This document shows, one piece after another, positions 20,535-33,631 of a stretch of 64,000 bases of DNA. The DNA is from Chionoecetes opilio. Its lineage: Eukaryota; Arthropoda; Malacostraca; Decapoda; Majidae. Each line of letters starts with the position of its first letter. Position 1 is the stretch's first letter. Location of the stretch: NCBI GenBank assembly GCA_016584305.1, contig JACEEZ010011886.1:7501-71500 (forward strand), given 5' to 3'. A program made the position numbers and the translations under genes. Under the pieces are notes generated by a model. It searched no databases. It was not told where the DNA came from and saw nothing but the letters and a program-made list of their open reading frames with translations.

Positions 20535-23500
20535 CTAGTCGTCTACGCCATCGACGTCCTCATGCCCATCTTCCTCGTCGTTGATGCACATCTCGGGGAG
20601 CAATCGCAAAGCTCCGAACAAGGAGTCTGCAGGCGTTGACAGCGGCAGCGATTGGTCGAGCAGTTCGTCTTGCATCCGCACTGCTATCCCATCCATGATA
20701 CTTTGCGGGGTGGGAGGCAGGGTGGAAGGGATAGGCGCCAGTTTGGTCCGTAGCCGTACTTGGTCGGTCGAGGGTCACCAACTCCTTCTTCACGCCCCCT
20801 CCCAGACGACGGCCTGTAGCTGGGCTCGCATAATGTGCTGGTGGTGGCGTTGACTGTCGGAGGGGCCAGTGCTGCTCCAACCTTCTTCTTCTGAAGTGCC
20901 GTCCACCTCGCCTGCGGCAGAGAGCAGGTATATCCGTAAATTCTGCTCACGAATCGCACAGCACGTCCAGGCTCTCTTGCGTCAGCGGACCAGGCTTCGG
21001 AGTGTACCCAAAGCGTCGAGGGTTGCCTGGTCGGCCGCCTGGAACACAGGCCAAGCTTGCAACTTGCCTTTCCTGAAGAGGGCGCAAGTGGTGTCGCAAC
21101 CAGTCAGAGCATGGAAGGACGTGATCACATCCGCGTGAGAGCCCAGTTCATCGTGGATGAGCTGAACGTTGAAAGTCGTCTTGCCAAGCTGGAGGCACGT
21201 GTTGGGAGGTATCTTGGGGAAGTGTCGGAGAGGAGGACGAGGACGTCAGTGTCCGTGAGAACTACGGTTGCCTCCACATCTTGTCGAGCATGGAGAGATG
21301 ATATATCATCTTAGTGTCCGCTTCCTCTTGTTCTGAAGCGAACTTGGCTCCGTCCGGTCCAGAAGTTGCCACGGCTTTGTCGCGCCACGCGCAGACGACG
21401 CGTAATCCCCATGAATGGTGCTGGATTTGGGAGGCAATGAGAGAGGTCATAGCAGTCTTGTTTGCTTTTGGTGGACAAGATGTTAGCCATTGTCATTCCA
21501 GCTTTGATCCTCGTCGCTGCTTGGATGTCGATATCGTATCCTCCACCTCGGGCTCGCTGTTCCCTCGTCTTGTCTTTGAGGGACGCGCCGATGTCGTACC
21601 TGTCAAAGACAAGGTGCAACTCCCCGTAGCCAACACCCAGTTGGGCAACTCTCTGCAGGAGGGATCCAACCAGTCCTTAAAGTTTGCTGAGCCGGAACGG
21701 GGTGCTGCTGAAGGATAGCCATCCCGTCGAGGACCAGCACGCGAGAGGATGAAGGGTTTGCGAGGCCGTGGAGACCGCCGCGTTCATCTTCTCCAGAACC
21801 TGAGAAGGGCACTTTTGTCGTGACCCGCGGGTGGCCTTGGTCGTCAAAGAGGGCAAGAGGGAACAGGGGAGAGCTCATAGTTGGAGATGATGGTGCGAAG
21901 GTCCAGACTGCTGTCGAGTTGGAGGGCGAGCAGCAGGCGCCGAGTGAAGTCTGAGGATCCCGTGACAATCACCTGCTTCCCTCCGATTGAAACTTTGGCT
22001 TTCTTGCCCAGCGTTTGAATGTATTGGTAGGCTGACGATGCAGGACCTCCCATGGACTTTGCTGCGCAGTCCTGATCCTTCCCTCTTCGTACTTCAAGAG
22101 AGCTTCCTTGCCAGTCCCTCGATTCTTGTCAGTGCGTCCACCATCTTATCTGGAACAACCTTGCGGAAAGGACGGTGGTGAGTTGGGCTTTCTCGTGAGT
22201 GAAGGGGTTATGCTGGCGAAGAAGACCAGCAACCTCTTTGGTCATCTCGTGTGTCTCTCTCGTGACCGCTGGGCTGTCCTTGTGGTGCTTTGATGCCGTA
22301 GCAGAACTTCCGAATGATTTGGCCTTGATTGCCAAGAGTTCGTCTTGGATCAAGAAGAACTTGGTCCTCGTCGAGGGATTTTTCGTGATCCTACAAGCCC
22401 ACCGTCACCTTTCAGAGTCCGGTTCACCTGTTCCAAGGCATGGTCGCAGCCAAGGGACGTGAAAGGTACCACGACTTACGGACGACCCAGTGTTTCTCCA
22501 AGTACGTCCACGCTCTTGGATTCTTGAGGCGGAGGTCCTGCATCATGGCCACGTAAAACCGGCGACGAAACCGGGCGTAGGAGCTTCGATTCATGGCGAA
22601 GAAGAAACGGTCCGAACTCCTCCAACGTCTTCAGGTGCAGCGCCCAGTCTCCTGTCCGCCACAGCCCTGGTGTAGTTCAAAAGCAGGAGGACCATCTTGA
22701 CGTACGTCATGGAGAACTTGCTCAAGGGACTGTCGTCTGATCCCGCTGACCTCAGGATCTGCAGCTTGGGTGCAAGATCTCGAGGGCTTTCTTGAAGGAA
22801 TCCAGTCTTCCATCCTCTGCAACTCCTGGACGGCGAATTCTTCGGCGCTCTCATTGTCCCGGAAGAGAACTTGAGAGCTAGGAGTGCACTTGTGAGGATT
22901 ATGTGTGCCTCAATTCCGCGGTGACGTGGTTTCCGGCAAAATCTGCCGGACTGTGGCGGTCCGTACACCCCCACTCGTGGAGCACCTCGTCGAAGCCGCT
23001 CCCTCCAGGAAAACACCGATGCACCGCAGCATGGCTATGACGACGTGTAGGTCGCCAAGGCGGACGATCCAGTTTTCCTTCTTCAAGTTCAACTTGATCT
23101 CCAGGTACTTTGAGAAGAGCGCCATGTCGGCAGCAACAAGCACGGAGCCCCATCGCCGTTCAGCGCTTGTTGAATTTTCTCCATTTCTGTCATCATGGTG
23201 AATATTGACGAGTACTCTGGCGCTGGAGAGTCGAGAATGGGCAAGGTGCAGATTGTCGTCGGTGGGACAGGCGGAACATCCTCGAGTCGGCTGTTGAAGG
23301 CTGACCAGCTGGGCATGCTCCGCGGGAGGTCTTTCAGGGCAGCGATGCCGAAGGAGAGTAGGACGAGAGTGTCCTTGTCCTTGGAGTTCTCAGCGCTCTC
23401 GAGGCGAGGTTTCTCGAAAGAGAGCGGGGGAAGCTTCGGCTTAAGCGAGCGGTTCATGGGACAGGGGCTGACCTCGTAAATGGAAGCAGGGAGGGGTTCA

Positions 23501-25290
23501 GCAGCGTCAGAATGAAACTTGAGGGGCTCCAGCTCTGACGGAGAAGATGGGCCGGGCTGAAAGGCAACGCTAACCGTGCCGTGGAAGGTGCCCTTCCCGT
23601 CTACTGTGTCTTCTTGGAATCGATGTTGTCGATGGCAAAGTGAACGAGAAGGCCCTTCTCGAGGCGGCGCGGGATGAACACTCCATCTCGCCGTCCAGCG
23701 CTGAGCACCGTTCGGGCAAGCGATGCCTCGAGGCGGAGAAGGAGGAGTATGAGATAGCCAGCCCGGCACCGTGGAACATCTTAATCATTGCTTTGCTCCG
23801 CGTCTCCTGATGAATGGCCAGCGCCGTCGCCACCTGAGAGGGGTCTCTCGGGTTCGGGAAGCTTGGGTGCTCGTCGCAGCTTGCTTTGCACTCAAGATGT
23901 TTGTCATGAGGACTTGTCCGACGATCGAGGCTCCTTCTCCGTTCGCGGATTGTTTCTTCCAGCTCCACCGACGACCCAGGTCGCGAACTCTTGACGAGGG
24001 GAGGAAGTTAAAGTTGGCCATGTCTCCTTCGAATTTCCAGTTCGGTTCTTTGAGGGTTTCTTCACGCAGGATTTTGGCAGCTTTCAGGAGTGTAGCAAGC
24101 TTGAAGTCCTCGATTGTCCGATGGTTGTCAGGGCCTCTTTCCTTGCCTCCGCCAGATGAACCAGTTCGGTTCGCGAGGGTTCTTGGGCTTGGTGAACTCC
24201 ACGCCATGGACCATGGTGGAGAGGAGTTCCTTTATCCGCCAGCGTGAGCGGCCAACACCATGCTGCTCCTTGATGCTGTCTATTTCTCCCATCGAGAGAA
24301 CCACTCCACTCTCCAGCTTCTCGCTAACCTCTTCCACGAACTCGATCACGGAGCGATCTTCTGGCTCTTGTTGAGTGGAGGCCACTGTCCGCAACTTGTT
24401 GACGACATGAATGCTCCAGCAGCCCTTATGGTACATCACGTCGGCAGCCAGGACGTCGAGGTCGGGAGGAAGCAGGATTTTCCACTCAGAATTCGTTCCA
24501 TTGTGGACCGCCTCAATGATTCGATTGGCACTCCAGGTCGTGCTCACCCGGTGCAGGACTTCATTTGGCTTGTCTCCATCACCGCAGAAGAAGCATTCCT
24601 TCCGGGGAATAGGAGCGCTGGCGCGGCGGGGAATCGAGGCGGCGGGGTGGCAGGCCTAGAAGTAGAGATGGATAAAAGCTTTTATTATTTAGTCGGGAAT
24701 GTAATGGAAAACATACCAATGGGAATATACTTCAGGAATCCTATGCATGAAAATAATTATAGCAAATAAGATATTTCTCGAAACATACATTTAAAAGTAT
24801 TCAAAGAATGTTTATTAGCTTAAAAGCCCTCGCGGCCAAGCGGCCCACGGCTTTTCCACTCCTCGCACTGCGAGTTAGATTTTATCATCATCTGCGACGT
24901 TTTATCCGGAAATCAGTGCCACGCACTTAGCGCTCCCTATCCTTGAATCACTAGACCATAATCAAGCAATATTTTTCATGTCGAAAGATTTTTTCGAAAA
25001 TTAAAAAAAAAAAATTCTTCTTTACCTTGAAGGTCCGGGGTGGGCGGCCTCCGCCGCAAGGTCCTGTTGCTCATCTCCGTACTGCCTCGCGAATTTGTGG
25101 GGCTGGATTTTAGCAATGCACTGTCGGTGCCACGACCAATCGTCCCTTCTAGAGGACCTCCTGTGGGCCTCTACGAATTCGCCCTTTCGAAGCCCCACTT
25201 GGCCAGCATACTCCGAACATCCTCCTTGGGCGTCCGAGGTCGAAGGACCACATCTCCGTTAGTTGCACCGCAAATGACACACGATTTCAT
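20535..25290 (-). pseudogene. Multidomain transposon protein with XPG/FEN1-like nuclease module
   Basis: Exon 1 (25290-25026) begins MKSCVICGATNGDVV and, after a one-base slip, continues WHRQCIAKIQPHKF to a GTAAAG donor. Exon 2 opens after an acceptor (CTACTTCTAG, 24656) with KECFFCGDGDKPNEVLH and AADVMYHKGCWSIHVVN, two Cys/His clusters. Then come DNIDSKK (about 23610-23630) with TFHG, RLGDLHVVIAMLRCIG (about 23020-23068), KVSIGGKQVIVTGSS (about 21955-22000), LDGMAILQQ (about 21714-21740), FDRYDIGASLKDKTREQRA (about 21545-21610), EEADTKMIYHLSMLD (about 21285-21330), TDTDVLVLL (about 21232-21258), HALTGCDTTCALFRKGK (about 21068-21118) and an acidic tail to a TAG at 20535. The D / EAD / DTD / GCD series matches the acidic metal ligands of XPG-family nucleases. 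Several frameshifts occur. Related uncharacterised proteins are widespread in marine invertebrates (from memory). Confidence 0.7.
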
Positions 25291-25534
25291 TGCGAGACCT
25301 GGGAAGGAAAATGTGCGATATAATAAATGAATTTATTTTATTTACGGGTTTATAGCTAATTTCTAAAATTATAGCCAATGAAATTTTACATTTATTTGCG
25401 AAATTTCATTACCGTATGTCATAAAATACGACCATGAGGGGACAGTCAGAGAAAAGTTACCATTTTCTATTAATCAGACGGTAGTGCCTTTATGAGAAAA
25501 GATACAGCCAGAAACATTTCATGACTTTTGATGT

Positions 25535-25900
25535 GAAATTAAGGCCAAAATTATTCCTTTTAAATTTTTTTCCATTTTTTTCCACTTATCTCTAATTTCC
25601 ATTATAGTTTAGTAATGCGAACAGATACAACCACGGAGTACTCAATAACATTTTATGCACTCTTAATAAGCTTCAATTTGAGTCCAAAACGAGGTCTCTA
25701 CGACGTCTGGTTCTCATTCTGCAATTTGTAATTGCCAATTTTATTGCCAAATTGCCAAATTGCAAATTGCGCGAAAACTTACCGCTAACGAGTGACCCAA
25801 CTACGATTTTCGGATTCAGCGGCACAAAATGCTTAGGATAAGACCCTCAAAATACTTCCTTCACCTAATGTGAAGCGAATCGCCCTAAGTGACCCTACTA
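25535..25900. repeat. Right inverted repeat of the 6.1-kb transposon
   Basis: Reverse complement of the left TIR; the outermost bases are CGCCCTAAGTGACCCTACTA. Confidence 0.92.
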
Positions 25901-25903
25901 GTA

Positions 25904-26811
<908 letters not shown>

Positions 26812-27784
26812 ACCAATAACACGGGAAGGGTGGAGGTGAAATGCTGTATGTCTTACCTTGTCGAGAACCGGGAAAAGAATGTCTCTCGTGGCTCTCACAG
26901 CGGGAAGGGTGGAGGATTAGCGGGAGAAAGGAACATGTTTGGATATTCATGACTGGCTTCCATGAGAGGATTATGGACCTTTAAATGACTAGTGTGAGAT
27001 GGGGAGGCGAGGGATAATTACTGAGATCGTTAGTATAACAATGTCTCCTAATTTGATGAGGAAAATTTAATTGGTAAGAACAGTTTAACATTGAATATTA
27101 ATGCGAAACCATATCCACTTTTAGATTGAGTTTTCCACGCCTCGGAAAGAAGTCTAAGAACGTGGTTATTAATTTTAGCGATCCTATTCTTCGTCGTCTA
27201 CCGGTCTGTGATCAGACCGGGTCTTTATTCGTATTTGGCAAGTATCTTAAGAATCTAGGGGAAACTTATCGATTTAGAAAGAAGGTGAGTGGAATATAGA
27301 GAGATGCATTCGATGAGATTATTTCTCCCGCGAACTTAAAATCCACATACTTTAACCCGTGGTTTTAGCTGTGCACGGCGGGGAAGGAGGGGGGGGGGGG
27401 GGGGAGGAAGGGAGAGGGTAGGAGCGAAGGGGAGAAGGGAGAAAAAAATAGAATGAAGGAAGAAAGAAAGGAAAGAACTTGAAAGAAGCTGTTTTTAGAA
27501 ATAACCTTCTCCACTTAAACACTGTACTTATGCTTACTTAGCTTAGAATAAAGAAATAAATGGTTATTAAGACGTTTCAATACATCGCGTAGGACAATAT
27601 ATCTCGGGATACGTCCGTATGTAATCCTTACATTATAGAAAGAAGGAGGATGAGGACAGGGAAAGATAGGGGTGGCACAGAGAAAGAGAGGGGGGGGAGA
27701 AATGGGGGGGAGGGAAAATGGGAAGGAGAGGAGAGATGAGGAGAGAAGAAGACAGAAGAGTAAGAGAATGTTACAATATTCTGG
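26812..27784. other. Unassigned; purine-rich tract and small hairpin
   Basis: CCGGTCTG-TGAT-CAGACCGG forms an 8-bp stem at 27201-27220. A G-run (about 27390-27403) and a GGA-rich tract at 27360-27480 follow, then another GA-rich tract at 27640-27770. No gene. Confidence 0.5.
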
Positions 27785-28560
27785 CATTACATACCAATTC
27801 AGATTTTGGGTAAAACATGGTGGAAACATTGAATGTAGAGTAATCATGGTGGCTATGGAAGGGATTTACTCTTTTAGAGCCAGGACAAAGTCGCTAGAGG
27901 TAAATAGTTGTATGTACAGATATACAGGTAATGGTGGCAGCAAGACGTGTGTGATGTGTGAGACAGGAGTGGATGAAACTGTGGAGCACTTGATGCTGGA
28001 ATGTGAACGGTATGAGTATGCTAGAACAAAGATGTTGGAAGTTTATAGTTTATAGAGTTTATTGCCAAATAACAATTATATACACATAAATTAATATATA
28101 CACATTGTATAGGCATTAGTCTGCTGAGCATGAGCTCCTCAGCAGACATAAAATTAGTTAACATAATCTAAATGCGAATACGATGACGGCATAGGCGGAA
28201 GTAGTGGTAGGAGTGGTCGGAGTGGAAGAATGGCGCGAGATGAGAGACAGGAGTGTGGATAGGCAGATGGAGTACCTGCTGGGGTTGTGTGCTGAGTGGA
28301 GGAGTGACAGTCGTGTGATTGAGAGTGTAAAAGAATTCTTGGAGAATTCTTGGAGAACACGTATGAGAGAGAATGAGAAGCCGGGGCCCCTCAGGGATGT
28401 GGGACCCCGTATGCATGTGATGCAGAGAGAAGTAGGAGGGGAAAATGAAACCCCTAGCTGTGTTTCCCCCCTTTTGCTTCTCTGCCAACAGACTACGTGA
28501 GTGGGAGAACGCGGACCAAAGGCTTCACCAAGGTGACTTCCAACTCAAGCTCAAGGGTTC
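27785..28560 (+). pseudogene. LINE ORF2 C-terminus, copy A
   Basis: The frame reads FRARTKSLEVNSCMYRYTG, then the zinc-binding TCVMCETGVDETVEHLMLEC (about 27944-28003), the conserved CxxC...H...C of the C-terminal domain of many LINE ORF2 proteins. After an insertion of about 155 bp (28043-28199) the frame resumes with MEYLLGLCAEWRSDSR and VKEFLENSWRTR (to about 28365). The 3' UTR ends in a TCAAGCTCAAGG-type tail near 28553. It is a 5'-truncated copy, with the same family as the fragments at 28.57-30.33 kb. Confidence 0.8.
28043..28199. mobile_element. Small insertion with 10-bp hairpin inside the LINE
   Basis: Absent from the sister LINE copy at 29.87 kb. GGAAGT flanks it on both sides. It includes TTTATAGAGTTTATTGCC at one edge and a perfect stem GTCTGCTGAG / CTCAGCAGAC (28119-28147). 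Likely a tiny non-autonomous element; family unknown. Confidence 0.55.
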
Positions 28561-28574
28561 CATGGCCTGCACCG

Positions 28575-28780
28575 CATGGCCGGCTGTATGCAAAAAGGAA
28601 ATAAATAGGAGAGTGGAAGAGAAAGGGAAAGAGGAATGGCTGAGGGGAATGAGTGAGAAATCAACACTGGAATGGTACAGGAGAAAGGACCAGCCACGGA
28701 ATTAAAGGTTCTATGATGGTGGCTATGGATGGGATTTACTCTTCAGAGCCAGGACAAAGTCGCTGGAGGTAAATAGTCGT
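28575..28780 (+). pseudogene. LINE ORF2 fragment, copy B upstream half
   Basis: Reads EINRRVEEKGKEEWLRGMSE then TLEWYRRKDQPRN and, after a stop and a slip, the GGYGWDLLF-RARTKSLEVNSRMY segment. This breaks at the solo LTR and continues at 29749. Confidence 0.75.
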
Positions 28781-28785
28781 ATGTA

Positions 28786-29743
<958 letters not shown>

Positions 29744-29748
29744 ATGTA

Positions 29749-30206
29749 CAGATGGAAGAATGGTGGCAGCAAGGTGTGTGTGATGTGTGTGACAGGAGTG
29801 GATGAAACCGTGGAACACTTACTTGATGCTGGAATGTGAACGGTATGAGTATGCTAGAACAAAGATGTTGGAGGTAGTGGTAGGAGAGGTCGGAGTGGAA
29901 GAATGAGAGAGATGAGAGACAGGAGTGTGGAGATGGAGTACCTGCTGGGGTTGTGTGCTGAGTGGAGGAGTGACAGTCGTGTGATTGAGAGTGTAAAAGA
30001 ATTCTTGGAGAATTCTTGGAGAGCACGTAGGAGAGAGAATGAGACACAGAGGACCCCTCAGTGATGGGAGACCCCGTGTGGGTGTGGTGCTGGGAGGCTG
30101 CCCTTTTTGCTTCTCTCCCAACAGATTACGCGTGTGGGAGAACGCCGGACCAAAGGCTTCACCGACAGTATCCGCTGGGTGACTACCAAATCAAGATCAA
30201 GATCAA
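29749..30206 (+). pseudogene. LINE copy B downstream half and 3' tail
   Basis: Continues the interrupted LINE: the CVMC...VEH...LEC zinc motif with slips (29780-29840), MEYLLGLCAEWRSDS and FLENSWRAR (29934-30025), a UTR, and a tail of ATCAAG repeats ending at about 30206. Confidence 0.78.
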
Positions 30207-30335
30207 GCATGTATGTCCGCCAGGACAATATGTTTGTAGTGAATGAAGTGATTGAGAGAACAAGGAAGGATGGAAGAAAGAAATATCTAGCCTTTCTAGA
30301 TATTGAGAAAGCGTATGACAGTGGAGGATAGGAGA
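30207..30335 (+). pseudogene. LINE reverse transcriptase fragment (motif A), copy C
   Basis: Directly after the ATCAAG tail of copy B the frame reads DNMFVVNEVIERTRKDGRKK then YLAFLDIEKAYDS, the RT motif A with its catalytic Asp (FLDIEKAYD). It ends abruptly at about 30330. Two copies of one LINE family are thus joined head-to-tail. Confidence 0.8.
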
Positions 30336-31405
30336 ATGCTAATGTACCCAGGGAGCCAAGTGAAAAATCGGTCCCGGCGTGCTGTAAAAGGTTGGCCTAT
30401 AAAAACCCAATCTACATATACCTAGGATCATGATCTAGAGGGCCAACCTTCTGAAAAAGTTGCTGGAAATTTTTACCTGCCCAAAAACAAAAAAACGGAT
30501 AATTCCAGCCACACCGGCACTAACTCGCATGTACATTTTCGTCAAGTCTATTATATTGTAGATTTACACAATTATACAAGACCCCTGGCGTCTCCCTACA
30601 TCCTCACGAAACCACTTATTAATAATTCTGCGTATACAGTGATTGAAACGTGTGTTACTGGACATTATTCATATCCGGCATTTACGGTGAGTTACCTATG
30701 TGAGTAGAAATACTCGCGAAAAGAAAAACCAGAATTTTTTTAATGAATGTAAGCAATATTCTATATATATGACCTGTTTAATACCCATGCCTTAATTTGG
30801 ACATTCACTGAGGTTCTATGTGGAAAAGTGCCAGGGAGGTCCAGCAGGTCATCAAACAACCGGCTCTTGATGTACTATATTTCTTTCTCAAAGTTACAGT
30901 CTTTGTAACATGACACAACATTTGTAATTTCATGGTTGAATAAGAAAAAATTATACTAATACACAATAGTGCATTTTCCTGATTACTGTGTGTCTATTTA
31001 TTCCCCACCATGTAAATACTACAAATAAATGAAGTGAAATGAATTGAGAAAAATACTATTGCAACGGGAAAGATAATGGCATCAGCTGCCACACTTTCAT
31101 AATTTCAATACTAACTAACCAAGTCTATATAAAGAAACTTGGTAGTTTTGACAACCCTTGTGCACTATCTAATTTGGTATATTAAGCTACATTTCGTAAT
31201 GGCTAACAGATGGTAATATATAGAAAAGGAAATATCAGGGCGTAAAAGGGTTAAATACCTTTATTCTTGACACCTTCCTGAACACACAATAACAAGGCAG
31301 AACAGAAAGTCAAACGTATATACAAATCTATTTCATAAAGAACTATACTATACCAGACAATATAGTAGCACACCAACACACACACACCACTCACACATAC
31401 ACACA
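30336..31405. other. No feature recognised
   Basis: AT-rich; nothing supports a gene. Confidence 0.4.
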
Positions 31406-31411
31406 AACATT

Positions 31412-31668
31412 CCGCTCCCCGGGCGGAGCGGAAACAGATGGGCTGTTTCCTTAAAACCCGAGCCCCTGTCCACCCAGCAGTGAATGGGTACCATGTGTTA
31501 GCCGGGGGTTTGTGACCCGCCTCCCGGGGTGCTGGCTTCGGCCAAAACTAAGCACTAAGGATGAATGATAAAAAAAAATTGTTGATATGGAGACGGGGCC
31601 ATACGAGCGTTGCTCAGGCCCTGTAAAAATACAACTAGAAGAATACAATTAGATGAATATACACAAAC
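31412..31668 (+). mobile_element. tRNA-Val-derived SINE, copy 1 (5'-truncated)
   Basis: Starts inside the T-arm of the tRNA head (CCCCGGGCGGAGCGG). It contains the body landmarks CCACCCAGCAGTGAATGGGTA, GTGCTGGCTTCGGCC and TGATATGGAGACGGGGCCAT and ends AATACAATTAGATGAATATA before a (CA)n run. Confidence 0.85.
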
Positions 31669-31676
31669 ACACACAC

Positions 31677-31760
<84 letters not shown>
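31669..31760. repeat. (CA)n microsatellite
   Basis: Lies between SINE copies 1 and 2; probably grown from the SINE 3' tail. Confidence 0.96.
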
Positions 31761-31762
<2 letters not shown>

Positions 31763-31763
31763 G

Positions 31764-32063
31764 GGTACTCCGTAGTGTAGTGGTTAGCACGCTCGGTTCA
31801 CAACCGAGAAGTCCCGGGTTCGATCCCCGGGCGGAGCGGAAACATATGGGCTGCTTCCTTAAAAATCCAGCCCCTGTCCACCCAGCAGTGAATGGGTACC
31901 GGGTTTCAGCCGGGGGCTTGTGACCCCCCTCCCGGGGTGGTGGCTTCGGCCAACACTAACCACTAAGGATGAACGATAAGAATGTTGATATGGAGACGGG
32001 GCCATACGAGCGTTGCTCAGGCCCTGTAAAATACAACTAGATGAATACACACACACTATATAT
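31764..32063 (+). mobile_element. tRNA-Val-derived SINE, copy 2 (full-length)
   Basis: 31765-31838 folds as a tRNA: CTCCG acceptor pairs with CGGAG, A box TAGTGTAGTGG, anticodon stem-loop CTCGG-TTCACAA-CCGAG (anticodon CAC, Val), and B box GGTTCGATCC within CCCGGG/CCCGGG. The head continues into the SINE body (shared with copies 1, 3 and 4) and a tail AATACAACTAGATGAATA followed by CA repeats. Internal pol III boxes are intact. It is a SINE rather than a stand-alone tRNA gene because the downstream body is shared. Confidence 0.9.
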
Positions 32064-32229
32064 ATAAACACACATTTTTAATACCAAATCACAACCATTA
32101 ATCTCAGGAGTCTATTTCTTCAGGATATTTGCAGCATACTTGGGAACGTGGGACAAATAATAACTCTGGACATGCGATAATTATATACAGCCCTTTCGAG
32201 ATTTCTGAGTACTTTAGTGGTCGATGCTG

Positions 32230-32472
<243 letters not shown>

Positions 32473-32544
32473 CGTGTGTGCTGTTTCCATTAATGAATAT
32501 GTGTGTGCGTGTATGTGAGTGAGTGATTGAGTGTGTGTGTATTC

Positions 32545-32782
32545 ATCTAGTTGTATTCATCTAGTTGTATTTTACAGGGCCTGAGCAGCGCTTGTATGGC
32601 CCCGTCTCCATATCAACATTTTTATCATTCATCCTTAGTGCTTAGTTTTGGCCGAAGCCAGCACCCCGGAGAGCAGGTCACAAACCCCGGCTAACACCCG
32701 GTACCCATTCACTGCTGGGTGGACAGGGGCTCGGGTTTTTTAAGGAAACAGCCCATCTGTTTCCGCTCCGCCCGGGGAGGGG
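32545..32782 (-). mobile_element. tRNA-Val-derived SINE, copy 4 (reverse, 5'-truncated)
   Basis: Reverse complement of the SINE body, truncated at the same T-arm position as copy 1 (ends CCGCTCCGCCCGGGG) and followed by a (GGGT)n array at 32778-32833. Confidence 0.85.
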
Positions 32783-32833
32783 TGGGTGGGTGGGTGGGTG
32801 GGTGGGTGGGGGGGGTGGGGGGGTGGGGGGGTG

Positions 32834-33159
32834 TATTTTCTTATCCTCAATAAATGAAGCGATAGAATTAGATACAAGGAGAATAAGATAAGCTGCCGGT
32901 GCGACTTTAAACATAAAAATATACTTTTCATCCCCTCACTAAAGTATATCTATAAAGCAGCGGCGTCTTTGAGTTACTATCAATATAATAAATAAAGAAA
33001 AGTGAAAATTTTGAGGACTAACATATCGATTCTAATCACGATGGTATTACAGCATAAAAAAAATAGCTGATGATTAAATTTTCCTTAATTAATACAACTG
33101 ACTTACAGTTTAAGGAGAATTTGTTTTATTACACAAGAGGGAATACATGTTCTGTCTTG

Positions 33160-33160
<1 letters not shown>
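32834..33160. other. No feature recognised
   Basis: AT-rich spacer between the (GGGT)n array and a CA array. Confidence 0.4.

Positions 33161-33161
<1 letters not shown>

Positions 33162-33232
<71 letters not shown>
33162..33232. repeat. (CA)n microsatellite
   Basis: CA dinucleotides directly upstream of SINE copy 3. Confidence 0.95.
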
Positions 33233-33245
33233 ACACTTCGGTTAA

Positions 33246-33545
33246 GGGTACTCCGTAGTGTAGCGGTTAGCACGCTTGGCTCACAACCGAGTAGTCCCGG
33301 GTTCGATCCCCGGGCGGAGCAAAGACAGACGGGCGGTCTTCTTAAAACCGGAGCCCCTTTCCACCCAGCAGTGAATGGGTAGCGGGTGTTAGCCGGGGGT
33401 TTGTGATCCCCCTCCTAGGGTGGTGGCTTCGGCCAACACTAAGTAGTAAGGATAAATGATAAAAAATGTTGATATGGAAACGGGGCCATACGAGCGTAGC
33501 TCAGGCCTTGTAAAATATAACTAGTTGAATACAACTAGGTGAATG
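33246..33545 (+). mobile_element. tRNA-Val-derived SINE, copy 3 (full-length)
   Basis: The tRNA head at 33249-33321 has anticodon loop CTCACAA (anticodon CAC) and B box GGTTCGATCC. The body and tail are as in copy 2, ending AATACAACTAGGTGAATGCATACACACG. Confidence 0.9.
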
Positions 33546-33569
33546 CATACACACGCACACAAACACATT

Positions 33570-33600
33570 TTTAGATTTAGACTGTTTATTGACCCCAATT

Positions 33601-33631
<31 letters not shown>

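Larger units (their letters stand above)
19804..25900 (-). mobile_element. 6.1-kb DNA transposon, Academ-like (tentative)
   Basis: Inverted repeats of about 370 bp (19804-20180 and about 25535-25900) bound a GC-rich coding region read on the minus strand. Termini are TAGTCGGGTCACTTAGGGCG and the complement of TAGTAGGGTCACTTAGGGCG. The trinucleotide GTA lies directly outside both ends (19801-19803 and 25901-25903) and may be a 3-bp target duplication. The gene inside ends in a region resembling an XPG/FEN1 nuclease. A short TIR, a short duplication and an XPG-like module are what is known of the Academ superfamily, which is why that name is offered. An extra right-type terminus lies at 20318-20399. 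The gene is decayed, so this copy is not autonomous. Confidence 0.78.

Noticed and set aside
20560..24769. Plus-strand open frames across the GC-rich transposon
   Set aside because: They are shadows of the minus-strand transposon gene, whose motifs are recognisable only on that strand.
31765..31838. Functional tRNA-Val gene
   Set aside because: The cloverleaf is good, but the 3' body is shared with three neighbours, so it is a SINE head.
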